NCBI GenBank assembly: GCA_036390995.1 | Contig: DASWAT010000022.1 | Span: forward strand, 1 to 31,484 | DNA length: 31,484 bases | From: DASQQQ01 sp036390995 | GTDB lineage: Bacteria; Actinomycetota; UBA4738; HRBIN12 | Direction: 5' to 3' | Part shown: positions 15,424 to 22,316 of the stretch, piece by piece | Layout of the letters: each line of letters opens with the position of its first letter | Numbering within the stretch: position 1 is the first letter of the stretch | Notes under the pieces: model-generated | The model's database searches: none | Told to the model about the DNA's origin: nothing | Seen by the model: the letters and a program-made list of their open reading frames with translations, nothing else | Made by a program: the position numbers and the translations under genes

Positions 15424-15453
15424 ATCGTAGCCGCGCCCCTGGAGACTCCCCAA
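15424..15453 (-). promoter_or_regulatory. Candidate promoter of the dehydrogenase-aminotransferase operon
   Basis: On the minus strand TTGGGG (15448-15453) and TACGAT (15424-15429) are separated by 18 nt and lie about 45 nt before the aldehyde dehydrogenase ATG, leaving room for the GGGAGG ribosome-binding site. It is the only promoter-like element seen for this operon. Confidence 0.45.
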
Positions 15454-15526
15454 GTCGTGCCCGGCCGCACAACTGACCCTCGGATATCGAGATTCGGGGC
15501 TCCGCCGGGCGTACCATCGAGGTCCC

Positions 15527-16309
15527 TTGAGGCTCGTGACCTACGACCGGCGGGGGCACCGGCGACTGGGAGCGCTCCTTGAGGGTGAGGTGGTCGACCT
15601 GCCCGACGCCGTTGGGCACCCGGCCTTCCCCACCACCATGGAAGCTCTGGTCTCGAGGAACGGGGGCACGGTCCTCGATGCCGCCCGGGCCGCCCTCCAG
15701 AGGGACGAGGCAGCCGCGCTCGTCGTGACCGGTGCACGCCTGCTGGCGCCCCTGCTCCCCGCCTCGCTCCGCAGCCCGGACGCGAAGGAAGGGGCCCGGC
15801 GGGTCGTCGGCCCCGACGAGGAGGTCCCGTGGCCGGCGGGTGCCGGCTGGCTGGAGTACCGGCCCAAGGTCGCGGCCGTGCTTCGGCGGCCGGCCCACGG
15901 GCTCACTCGGGAGGAGGCCTCGGAGGCGGTCTTCGGCTACACGCTCGTGGCTGACTTCGCCGTCCGGGACACGAGCGGCGACCCCACCCCCCGGCCCGAG
16001 GACCTCCCGGTCGCGCTCGGCCCGTGCATCGTCACCCCCGACGAGGTCGAACCCCAGACGATGTCCATCACGGTCCGCGTCGACGGCGAGCAGTGGGCCA
16101 AGGGCAGCCTGAACGGCGCGGCGCGAGACTTGCTGGAGTCGGTCGCGAGATCCTCGCGGATCGAGGACCTGCTGCCCGGCGAGGCGTTCGCCTCGAGCCC
16201 GTTCGAGGCTCCAGGCGTCGAGCAGCGGGTCTGGCCCGGCGCCGAGGTCGAGTTGGAGGCGGAGGGCATCGGGATCCTCCACACCCGGGTAGGGCTGAGG
16301 GCCAGGTAG
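15527..16309 (+). CDS. Fumarylacetoacetate hydrolase (FAH) family protein
   Basis: A 260-residue protein with the family's typical start RLVTYDRRG..LGALLEGEVVDL, a core with VFGYTLVADF and DLPVALGPCIVTPDEV, and a LNGAARDLLESVA.SS segment. FAH-fold enzymes hydrolyse or decarboxylate acyl-pyruvate and related diketo acids at a metal site. In this protein the usual metal-binding 'ExE' pattern is not obvious, so it may have altered chemistry or be inactive. The TTG at 15527 was chosen because RLVTY is the conserved N-terminus; a GTG four codons on is an alternative. TACCAT (15512-15517) lies 9 nt upstream. It diverges from the dehydrogenase operon. Confidence 0.82.
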   Translation: MRLVTYDRRGHRRLGALLEGEVVDLPDAVGHPAFPTTMEALVSRNGGTVLDAARAALQRDEAAALVVTGARLLAPLLPASLRSPDAKEGARRVVGPDEEVPWPAGAGWLEYRPKVAAVLRRPAHGLTREEASEAVFGYTLVADFAVRDTSGDPTPRPEDLPVALGPCIVTPDEVEPQTMSITVRVDGEQWAKGSLNGAARDLLESVARSSRIEDLLPGEAFASSPFEAPGVEQRVWPGAEVELEAEGIGILHTRVGLRAR

Positions 16310-16353
16310 GGGGACGGGGCTCCGCTTTCGGCGTGCCTCGCCACCGCGCCGTC

Positions 16354-16473
16354 CTACTTCTTCGTCGCCTTGCGCTCGGTGCCGCGCTCGGTGGCCTGGC
16401 GCTTGTCGCGGTCCTTCTTCTTGCGTTCGCGGTCGTGCGCCCAGCGGACCTTCGGCCGGTCTCCCCTGCCCAT
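16354..16473 (-). CDS. 39-residue highly basic protein downstream of proC
   Basis: The ATG at 16473 directly follows the proC stop with no gap. The end of proC supplies a strong AGGAGGAGGA ribosome-binding site. The peptide starts MGRGDRPKVRWAHDRERKKK and continues with Lys/Arg/Asp/Glu-rich helix-like sequence to a KATKK end. It has about 40% Lys plus Arg, so RNA or ribosome binding is a reasonable guess. I recognise no named family. In mycobacteria the slot near proC is occupied by bS22, which here is encoded at 2476-2577. Confidence 0.75.
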   Translation of the reverse strand: MGRGDRPKVRWAHDRERKKKDRDKRQATERGTERKATKK

Positions 16474-17307
16474 CTAGTCCTCCTCCTCGTCTCCGCCCTG
16501 GGCCAGCTCGGCGCTGCGCTTGCAGGCGGCGTCGATCGCGTTCAGGAAGGCGGCCCGGACGCCCGCCTCCTCCAGGTGCCGGATCGCGGCGATCGTGGTG
16601 CCACCCGGCGAGGTCACCATCTCCCGAAGCTCCACCGGGTGCCGGCCGGTGTCGCGGAGCATCTTCGCCGAGCCCAGCATGGTCTGGATGATCAGCTCGG
16701 TCGCCACGTCCCGCGAGAGCCCCAGCAGGATACAGGCCTCGATCATGGCCTCGGCCAGCAGGAAGAAGTACGCGGGACCCGAGCCGCTGGTCGCCGTGAT
16801 TGCGTCCAGGTGCGACTCCTTCAGCCGGATCACCTTGCCCACGTAGCCGAGGAGCTCCTCGGCCACGGCCAGGTGCTCGTCCCCGGCGTGCGATCCGGCG
16901 GCGACCACGGACATCGCCTCGTCCACGAGCACGGCCACGTTCGACATCACGCGGACGACGGGCGCGCCGTTGGGCAGGTGCTTCTGCACGAACGACGTCC
17001 GGATCCCGGCCGCGAAGCTCACGGTCAGGTGATGGTCGGGACGCACGCTGGGGGCGATCTGCTCGAGGAGCGCCTCCATGTCCTGGGGCTTCACCATGAG
17101 CACGAGCGTCTCGGCCCATGCCACGGCCTCCGGGTTCGAGAGCGTGGCGGTCACGCCGTACCGGTCGGCGAGCTCCTGAGCCCGCTCCTCGCGCCGGCAG
17201 GTCACCATGATCTCGTCCACGCTCCGACCCCCGGAACGGATCAGCCCCGACACGAGGGCCTCGCCCATCCGGCCCCCGCCGAGGAACGCCACCTTGCGTC
17301 CGGTCAT
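16474..17307 (-). CDS. proC: Pyrroline-5-carboxylate reductase
   Basis: ProC (277 residues) makes proline from P5C with NAD(P)H, the last step of proline synthesis. It has the N-terminal Rossmann motif VAFLGGGRMGEALVSGL (about residues 6-22), MVKPQDM, FAAGI, VVRVMSNVAVLV and the diagnostic ITATSGSGPAYFFLLAEAMIEA plus MVTSPGGTTIAAIRHLE near the C-terminus. The tail EEED is unusually acidic, partly because its codons form the next gene's ribosome-binding site. It follows proline dehydrogenase by 13 nt. The operon therefore encodes both directions of proline-P5C interconversion. Confidence 0.96.
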   Translation of the reverse strand: MTGRKVAFLGGGRMGEALVSGLIRSGGRSVDEIMVTCRREERAQELADRYGVTATLSNPEAVAWAETLVLMVKPQDMEALLEQIAPSVRPDHHLTVSFAAGIRTSFVQKHLPNGAPVVRVMSNVAVLVDEAMSVVAAGSHAGDEHLAVAEELLGYVGKVIRLKESHLDAITATSGSGPAYFFLLAEAMIEACILLGLSRDVATELIIQTMLGSAKMLRDTGRHPVELREMVTSPGGTTIAAIRHLEEAGVRAAFLNAIDAACKRSAELAQGGDEEED

Positions 17308-17320
17308 CGACCCACTCGTC

Positions 17321-18250
17321 TCATCGCCCCACCCTCACCAGGTTCGACAGGAAGAACCACATGTTCGCAGGCCGCTCGGCCAGGCGTCGAGTGAGGTAGG
17401 GATACCACTCGGTCCCGTACGGCACGTACACGCGCACGGGGCGACCGTCTCGGGCCAGGCGCGCCTGCAGGTCCCGGCGCACGCCGTACAGCATCTGGTA
17501 CTCCACGCGCTCGGGGGGGATCCGACGGCGCTCCGCGAACCGCTCCGCCCCCTCGACGAGCTTCGGATCGTGCGTGGCAACGTGAGCGGTGTGACCTCGG
17601 GACAGCAGGGTCGCGGTGAGCCGGGCGAACGCGGCATCCACCTCGCGGCGCGACGCCAGGGCCACCTCCGGCGGCTCGAGGTAGGCACCCTTGACCAGCC
17701 GGACGATCGACCCCTCCGGCAGCGAGCCAACGTCGACCGGTGTCCTACGAAGGTAGGACTGCAGGCACACACCCACGTGGTCGTGCCGGGACCGCAGGTC
17801 GCGGAACACGGTGAGGGTTCGATCCACGTAGACCGAGCTCTCCATGTCGATCATGACCAAGCGGCCCGCCTCGCGCGCGGCCTCGAGGACCCGCTCCATG
17901 TACGACGTGCAGAGCTCGGCCGAGAAGTCCAGGCCGAGCTGGGTGAGCTTCACCGAGATGTAGGCGTCCAGATCCGACTCGCTCTGGATCCGGTCCAGCG
18001 CGCGCACGTAGGCAGCGGCCGCGTCCGCGGCCTGCTCCGGCGCGGTCACGTTCTCGCCGAGGTGATCGAGCACGGCGCCGAGCCCTGCGGCCTGCAGCTC
18101 CCTGCACGCCGCGACGGCGGCGTCCAGGTCCTCGCCGGCCACGAACCGGTATGCCACCCCGCGCCCGATCGGCGTCCGGGTCGCCAACCACCGGAACCCG
18201 CGCGCGTGCGCGATCCACAGTACGGGAGCCCGAAGGAGCGGCCCGTTCAC
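17321..18250 (-). CDS. Monofunctional proline dehydrogenase
   Basis: A 309-residue FAD enzyme, similar in length to the Thermus enzyme, that oxidises proline to P5C. Visible features of the beta8-alpha8 barrel are AVLDHLGENV, KLTQLG, LVMIDMESS, VCLQSYLRRT, VRLVKGAYLEP, ATHDPKL, EYQMLYGVR and the C-terminal helix YVPYGTEWYPYLTRRLAERPAN, which packs over proline. The GTG at 18250 gives the natural N-terminus and lies 22 nt after the TetR stop, but its ribosome-binding site is weak. An upstream ATG (18263) leads straight to a stop. It should supply P5C to the P5C-type dehydrogenase encoded at 13816-15381. Confidence 0.94.
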   Translation of the reverse strand: MNGPLLRAPVLWIAHARGFRWLATRTPIGRGVAYRFVAGEDLDAAVAACRELQAAGLGAVLDHLGENVTAPEQAADAAAAYVRALDRIQSESDLDAYISVKLTQLGLDFSAELCTSYMERVLEAAREAGRLVMIDMESSVYVDRTLTVFRDLRSRHDHVGVCLQSYLRRTPVDVGSLPEGSIVRLVKGAYLEPPEVALASRREVDAAFARLTATLLSRGHTAHVATHDPKLVEGAERFAERRRIPPERVEYQMLYGVRRDLQARLARDGRPVRVYVPYGTEWYPYLTRRLAERPANMWFFLSNLVRVGR

Positions 18251-18272
18251 GCCGGTCCGGATGCCATCGGAC

Positions 18273-18917
18273 TCATCGGGCGGCGATCCCTCCGCGGAGC
18301 AGCTGCGTGAACTCCCTGATCCGCTGCTCGCGGCGCTCCGGCTTGAACGGGTGCCGGTGGACGAGTCCCGGGTCCAACTCCTCGCTCCCCAGGGCGTCCT
18401 GGAACCGTTCGGCAACCCAATCCAGCATCGACGCAATCATCTCGACGTCCACGTCCTCGCGGACCTCGCCTCGGCGCACGCCGAACTCGACGAACTCCAG
18501 CGTGCCGTACGGGTCCTCGCTCCGCATGAACCGGCTGATGGGTCGGCGCAGCCCGAGGCTCGTGTCGTACCGGCCGATCATCGCCACGCGATTCGGAACC
18601 CATTGCTCGGAGAGGAACTCCTCCGTGCGTTGGAGCCAGTAGTCGAGCACCGCCCAGAAACCCCGCTCCACCACGTTCCTCGGGGCGTCGAGCCACGCGG
18701 GCAACGTCGAGACCGCCTTCTCGTAGGCGGCCAGGAACAGCCCTTCCTTGTTCGTGAAGTGCAGGAAGACGGTGCCCTTGGCCACGCCGACCTCGCCGGC
18801 GATGTCCTCCACCCGGGCTCCCCGATAACCGTGCTCGGCGAAATGACGCATCGCGACATCCAGGATCAGCTCCTTCTTCGCGTGCGCGTCGCGCGAGGAC
18901 ACCTGGTCGGCTCCCAT
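18273..18917 (-). CDS. TetR-family regulator of the proline operon
   Basis: A 214-residue TetR-family repressor. The N-terminal helix-turn-helix (about residues 14-60) reads KKELILDVAMRHFAEHGYRG, then VEDIAGEVGVAKGTVFLHFTNKEGLF, a textbook TetR block. The C-terminal ligand domain has many aromatic residues (W94, W107 region) and no recognisable ligand signature. It is the first gene of an operon with proline dehydrogenase, proC and the 39-residue basic protein. A perfect palindromic operator overlaps its own promoter, so autoregulation is very likely, with proline or P5C-related compounds as possible ligands (inference). Confidence 0.94.
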   Translation of the reverse strand: MGADQVSSRDAHAKKELILDVAMRHFAEHGYRGARVEDIAGEVGVAKGTVFLHFTNKEGLFLAAYEKAVSTLPAWLDAPRNVVERGFWAVLDYWLQRTEEFLSEQWVPNRVAMIGRYDTSLGLRRPISRFMRSEDPYGTLEFVEFGVRRGEVREDVDVEMIASMLDWVAERFQDALGSEELDPGLVHRHPFKPERREQRIREFTQLLRGGIAAR

Positions 18918-18927
18918 CGGCGGCGGG

Positions 18928-18957
18928 AGCGTACCGTTCGGTACGGGCGGCCCACAA
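18928..18957 (-). promoter_or_regulatory. Promoter of the TetR-proline operon
   Basis: On the minus strand TTGTGG (18952-18957) and TACGCT (18928-18933) are 18 nt apart, and the TetR ATG begins 10 nt after the -10. The predicted mRNA has almost no leader. The palindrome at 18930-18945 covers the -10 and the spacer. Confidence 0.55.
18930..18945. promoter_or_regulatory. TetR operator, perfect palindrome CGTACCG-TT-CGGTACG
   Basis: Two perfect 7-bp half sites around a 2-bp centre contain the ACCG-NN-CGGT core common to many TetR-family operators. It lies 13 nt before the TetR start, between the -35 and -10 elements, so a bound dimer would block RNA polymerase. No second copy was found in the window by eye. 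Confidence 0.7.
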
Positions 18958-19015
18958 GCGAAGCCGATCGGGCCGGCGGACCCGGGCGGAGGCGGAGAGA
19001 GGCAGAAGGGTGGGC

Positions 19016-19083
19016 AGAAAAGAACCCGAGGGACCTCCGGCTCGCCGGAAGCCGAAGCCTCCAGCCACCGTCAGCCCCTCGGG
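19016..19083 (-). terminator. Intrinsic terminator of the candidate ncRNA
   Basis: On the minus strand an outer perfect 8-bp stem CCCGAGGG/CCCTCGGG (19076-19083 with 19025-19032) encloses a GGAGGC-UUCG-GCUUCC hairpin with a stable UUCG tetraloop. It is followed directly by TTCTTTTCT (19024-19016). This is one of two strong terminators in the window and the only one with a real U-tract. Confidence 0.65.
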
Positions 19084-19290
19084 CTCAGGTGCTCCGAGCA
19101 ACCTCCGCAGCTGTCTTGGTTTCCTGGCGGTAGACCCTTTCGTTGGGCTTTGGGGCGTCCCAAGCCTCCCCGCCCGCACAGCCAGTTGGCCTTCCCGACC
19201 GTACGACCAAGTGCGCCCAGTTCGCCTTACGGCTTTCCCAGGGGTCCCCGCTTCGGTTCCCTGACTCAGCCGCTCCGACTGCTCGGAGCG
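19016..19290 (-). ncRNA. Candidate structured ncRNA, about 275 nt, family unknown
   Basis: This is the main content of the 502-nt protein-free stretch 18918-19419. A consensus promoter (19297-19325) places transcription start near 19290, at the foot of a perfect 8-bp hairpin (19271-19290). Further hairpins follow: CAGGG/CCCTG (19239-19263), a GCC-GUAA-GGC GNRA-type loop (19224-19233), a bulged 8-bp stem (19146-19166) and a bulged 7-bp stem (19087-19104), ending in the U-tract terminator. No convincing ORF is present on either strand. Hallmarks of tmRNA, RNase P RNA, SRP RNA and common riboswitches were not seen. It could be a trans-acting RNA, a riboswitch-like leader terminated before TetR, or a divergent member of a known class. 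Confidence 0.55.
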
Positions 19291-19296
19291 AGGCGA

Positions 19297-19325
19297 AATC
19301 TATCGGCCGTACCGATGCGGGTCAA
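19297..19325 (-). promoter_or_regulatory. Near-consensus promoter of the ncRNA: TTGACC-17-TAGATT
   Basis: On the minus strand -35 TTGACC (19320-19325), a 17-nt spacer and -10 TAGATT (19297-19302) form the best housekeeping sigma promoter in the window. Two further TGACC copies lie upstream on the same strand (19341-19345 and 19348-19352). No start codon with a usable frame follows. Confidence 0.65.
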
Positions 19326-19419
19326 CTCGACGAACCCGCAGGTCACAGGTCATATGCGCTGGTAGCGGGGCCATCAGAAAGAGTGACAAGAACAAGGACG
19401 AGCGATGAACGCCGGGGGC

Positions 19420-19962
19420 TCATGCCTTGGAACCGTTGCGCTGCAACCGTATTCGCGCGAACTCGTCGCGCGTCACGCTCATCACCACGCGGTCGACCCA
19501 CCGCCCGTCCTTGTACGACCGCTCGCGAAGCACCGCATCGCGCCGGAAGCCGCAGCGCTCGTACGCGCGGATCGCCCGCTCGTTCTCCCCGAGCGACCAC
19601 AGCTCGATCATGTGCAGGTCCATCCGGTCGAACGCGTGCGAGACCAGTGCGTTGATGGCATCGGGGCCGAGCCCGCTGCTCCATGCGTCGGGCTCCCCGA
19701 TGAAGACGTAGAGCGAGCAGATACGGTCGCGCCGGCGGAACTGGTTCAGCCCGATCCGTCCGATGGGACGACCGCCGACCTCGATGATGAACGGGTGCCC
19801 TTCCTCCCGGGCGCGAGCCTCGGTCTCGGCGATGTCGCGGAGCGAGAAGGGGGCTTCGTAGTCCATCCACCACCAGACCTCCGGGTGGTTCTGCCAAGCC
19901 TGGATCAGGGAGTAGTCCGCCTCCTCGACGGGCCGCAGCAGGACGCGCTCGCCGCGGATCAT
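19420..19962 (-). CDS. GNAT acetyltransferase (RimJ/RimL type)
   Basis: A 180-residue N-acetyltransferase starting IRGERVLLRPVEEADY, the common beginning of Acetyltransf_3 proteins that acetylate protein N-termini or small amines. The acetyl-CoA motif region is SGLGPDAINALVSHAFDRMDLHMIEL, followed by NERAIRAYERCGFRRD. An aromatic run VWWWMDYE lies at about residues 36-43. The ATG (19960-19962) overlaps the mshA stop (ATGA), so it is translationally coupled to mshA. The frame stays open to 20286 but that part is inside mshA. MshD, the mycothiol acetyltransferase, has two GNAT domains and is longer, so this is probably not MshD. Confidence 0.92.
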   Translation of the reverse strand: MIRGERVLLRPVEEADYSLIQAWQNHPEVWWWMDYEAPFSLRDIAETEARAREEGHPFIIEVGGRPIGRIGLNQFRRRDRICSLYVFIGEPDAWSSGLGPDAINALVSHAFDRMDLHMIELWSLGENERAIRAYERCGFRRDAVLRERSYKDGRWVDRVVMSVTRDEFARIRLQRNGSKA

Positions 19963-21239
19963 ACCGACGGTCCGGAGCCTCGCCCGCCGAGCAGCTCGCG
20001 GTACACGGACAAGATCTCGGCCGCCGTCGTGTCCCACGAGAAGCGCAGGGACTGCACCACTCCCGCCTCGCCCATCCGCCGGGCCTCCGCCGGGTTTCCG
20101 AGCACGTGCAGGAGCCGGTCGGCATGGTCGGCCGGATCGTGGCCCGCTACCAGGAACCCGGTCACCCCATCCCCCACGACGTAGCGGAGGCCGCCGACCG
20201 CGGCGGCGACCACCGGCGTGCCGCACGCCTGTGCCTCGAGGGCCACGAGACCGAAGGACTCTGACCGTGACGGCACGAGCAGGCACTCTGACGCGGCGTA
20301 GAAGTCCGCCAACCGCAGCTGCGGCTGCGGTGGGAAGAACATGACCCGCTCGCCCACGCCGAGCGCACCGGCCAGATCCATGAGACGTGCGACCTCGGCG
20401 CCGTGCGAAACCCCGCTCGGACCACCCACCACGGCAAGGACGACGTCCGCGGTGCCTCGAGGGTCCCTCGCGATGGCCTCCGCGAGGGCGCGGACGGCGA
20501 TATCCGGACCCTTGTGGGGCTGCAGCCGGCCGACGAACAGGACCAAGCGGACCCCGGTGAGGTGGAGCCGGTCGCGGGCCTCGTCCCGGGGGCGGGGGAA
20601 GAACAGCTCGTGGTCGACACCGGGCGGGGCGAGCCGGATCCGGTCGGGGTTCGCGCGGTACAGGCCCACGAGCTGCGCGGCCTCTGCCGGCGTGGCCGCC
20701 ATGATCCGGTCGGCCTCGGCGATCACGGCCTCCTCGCCGGCGAGCCGAGCGGAGGGCTCGGGCGCTTCGTCACGCGCGAGCGAGTAGTTCTTCACCTTTC
20801 CCAGGGTGTGGAAGGAGGCCACCAACGGGATCCCCCAGATCTCCTTCGTGCTGCGACCGACCCAGCCGGAGAGCCAGTAGTGGGTATGGACGAGGTCATA
20901 GGAGACGCGTTCGGCCCGTTGCCGGCCCAGCAGGCCTCCGAGGAACTCGGGCAGGAACCGGGGGAGGTCGTCCTTCGGGACCGGGGCGCACGGCCCGGCC
21001 TTCAGGTGCACGATCCTCGACCCGCCCTCAAGCTCCTCGATCTCCGGAGCGCCCGAACCACGGCAGCGGGTGAAGACGTCGACGTCTACCCCGCATCGGG
21101 CCAGGCGCTCCGCCGCCTGCCGGATGTAGACGTTCATGCCACCGGAGTCTCCGGTACCCGGCTGGTCGAGTGGTGAGGTGTGAAGGCTCACCACGGCGAC
21201 CCGGGTGCCGCCTCCGGGAGCCATCGGGGAAGCTGCCAT
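19959..21239 (-). CDS. mshA: D-inositol-3-phosphate glycosyltransferase
   Basis: MshA (426 residues, GT4 family) joins UDP-GlcNAc to 1L-inositol-1-phosphate, the first step of mycothiol synthesis. The diagnostic N-terminus SLHTSPLDQPGTGDSGGMNV is followed by DLVHTHYWLSGW, ATPAEAAQLVGLYR, LAPPGVDHELFFP, LFVGRLQPHKGPDIAVRAL and the EX7E element SESFGLVALEAQACGTPVVA. The ATG at 21239 lies 7 nt after TACCAT (21247-21252, minus strand), suggesting a leaderless mRNA; an ATG five codons in is an alternative start. Cytoplasmic. Its presence supports assignment to Actinomycetota. Confidence 0.94.
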   Translation of the reverse strand: MAASPMAPGGGTRVAVVSLHTSPLDQPGTGDSGGMNVYIRQAAERLARCGVDVDVFTRCRGSGAPEIEELEGGSRIVHLKAGPCAPVPKDDLPRFLPEFLGGLLGRQRAERVSYDLVHTHYWLSGWVGRSTKEIWGIPLVASFHTLGKVKNYSLARDEAPEPSARLAGEEAVIAEADRIMAATPAEAAQLVGLYRANPDRIRLAPPGVDHELFFPRPRDEARDRLHLTGVRLVLFVGRLQPHKGPDIAVRALAEAIARDPRGTADVVLAVVGGPSGVSHGAEVARLMDLAGALGVGERVMFFPPQPQLRLADFYAASECLLVPSRSESFGLVALEAQACGTPVVAAAVGGLRYVVGDGVTGFLVAGHDPADHADRLLHVLGNPAEARRMGEAGVVQSLRFSWDTTAAEILSVYRELLGGRGSGPSV

Positions 21240-21311
21240 AGGAAGGATGGTACGCGAGGTCGGCGGAACGGTCGGAGCCTCGAGCAGCTGCGCGGGCAGG
21301 GGAACGGGCGA

Positions 21312-22295
21312 CTACGACCGCCGGCCCCGAAGCTCGAAGACGGCCTCGACCTCGCCGACCCGTTCGCCCCCGCCGGTGACCGGCCGCCGGGCGAACCGGT
21401 CGAGCTGCGCCAGCTGCGACGAGCTGAGGACCCCGAGGAGTGCGAGCGCCCGGATCAGGGCCGGTCCCGAGGCCCGGTCGCCGCCGTCGTGCGCCTTCAC
21501 GGCCACGCCGAGCCCCGCGTCCGGGATGGCCGCGCAGTGCAGGGCCTCCGCCCCGCCCTTGACGAGGAGTCCGGGGGCCGCTCGCATCACGGCCGTATCG
21601 GTCCGCTCTCGCCCGGCGACGAGGTACGGGTGGGCCCGCATCGCCGCTGTTGCGGTCCGCACCCACGGCGCCAGCGCTCCGAACGCCTCCGGTTGTCCGA
21701 GGCGCGCGTAAAGCGTGGCCACCGACGCGAGCGGCATGCCGTGGACGGGAACCCCGCACCCGTCGACGCCCACCGCCACGCGCTCGAGGCCGGTGGCGTC
21801 GAGCACGGCACGCAGCACTCGGCGCTGCAGGGGATGCCCACGCCCACGGTAGGTCTGCGGATCCCACCCGGCCCGGAGGCTCGCCACCACCATGCCCGCG
21901 TGCTTGCCCGAGCAGTTGTGCAGCAGCCGCGAGGGCCGCCCGGCGCGCGCCATCGACCGGGTGTCCAGCGGCCACCCTGGGGGGTTTCGCAGCGCCGAGG
22001 GTCCGGCGCCTCCGACCCGGAGGAGCCGTTTGACCGCGCGGACGTGGACCGGCTCCCCGTTGTGAGACGCGCACATCACGGCGATCAGGTCGTGAGGAAG
22101 CTCGTCACCGATCGCCGACAGCGAGACCGCCCCTTGGACCGGCTTCATGGACGACCGTGCGAATACCGGTCGGGCGGGATCTCCCGCCCAGGCCACCAAC
22201 CTGCCTCGCGCGTCGCACACGGCCACGTGGCCCAGGTGAACGGACTCCTCGAACCCGGAGCGGACGACGCGGACCAGTGGAAGCGGCGCGGCCAT
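21312..22295 (-). CDS. L-asparaginase, class 3 (Rhizobium etli AnsA/ReAV type)
   Basis: A 327-residue Asparaginase_II (PF06089) protein. Conserved parts match the ReAV active site: SSMKPVQ (Ser48 and Lys51, the same numbers as in ReAV), CASHNGE (Ser77), CSGKHAGM (Cys128 and Lys131 for zinc), VDGCGVP and LLVKGGAEAL with a later catalytic Lys. It should hydrolyse asparagine to aspartate and ammonia. TAGGCT (22303-22308, minus strand) sits 7 nt before the ATG. It follows the HD-GYP gene by 21 nt. Ammonia release fits the nitrogen genes of the window. Confidence 0.92.
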   Translation of the reverse strand: MAAPLPLVRVVRSGFEESVHLGHVAVCDARGRLVAWAGDPARPVFARSSMKPVQGAVSLSAIGDELPHDLIAVMCASHNGEPVHVRAVKRLLRVGGAGPSALRNPPGWPLDTRSMARAGRPSRLLHNCSGKHAGMVVASLRAGWDPQTYRGRGHPLQRRVLRAVLDATGLERVAVGVDGCGVPVHGMPLASVATLYARLGQPEAFGALAPWVRTATAAMRAHPYLVAGRERTDTAVMRAAPGLLVKGGAEALHCAAIPDAGLGVAVKAHDGGDRASGPALIRALALLGVLSSSQLAQLDRFARRPVTGGGERVGEVEAVFELRGRRS

Positions 22296-22316
22296 GCAGG
22301 GAAGCCTAGGAGAAGC

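Noticed and set aside
19010..19264. 84-codon plus-strand frame in the protein-free stretch
   Set aside because: No ribosome-binding site or promoter, product is Pro/Ser/Arg-rich without a domain, and the opposite strand has a promoter and terminator for an RNA.
18918..19419. tmRNA, RNase P RNA, SRP RNA, T-box or c-di-AMP riboswitch
   Set aside because: Looked for GGAAAGTCCGG and ACAGAAA (RNase P), an acceptor stem with TTCGA loop (tmRNA), CAGGTCCGGAAGGAAGC (SRP), GGTGGTACCGCG (T-box) and the ydaO core; none found on either strand.
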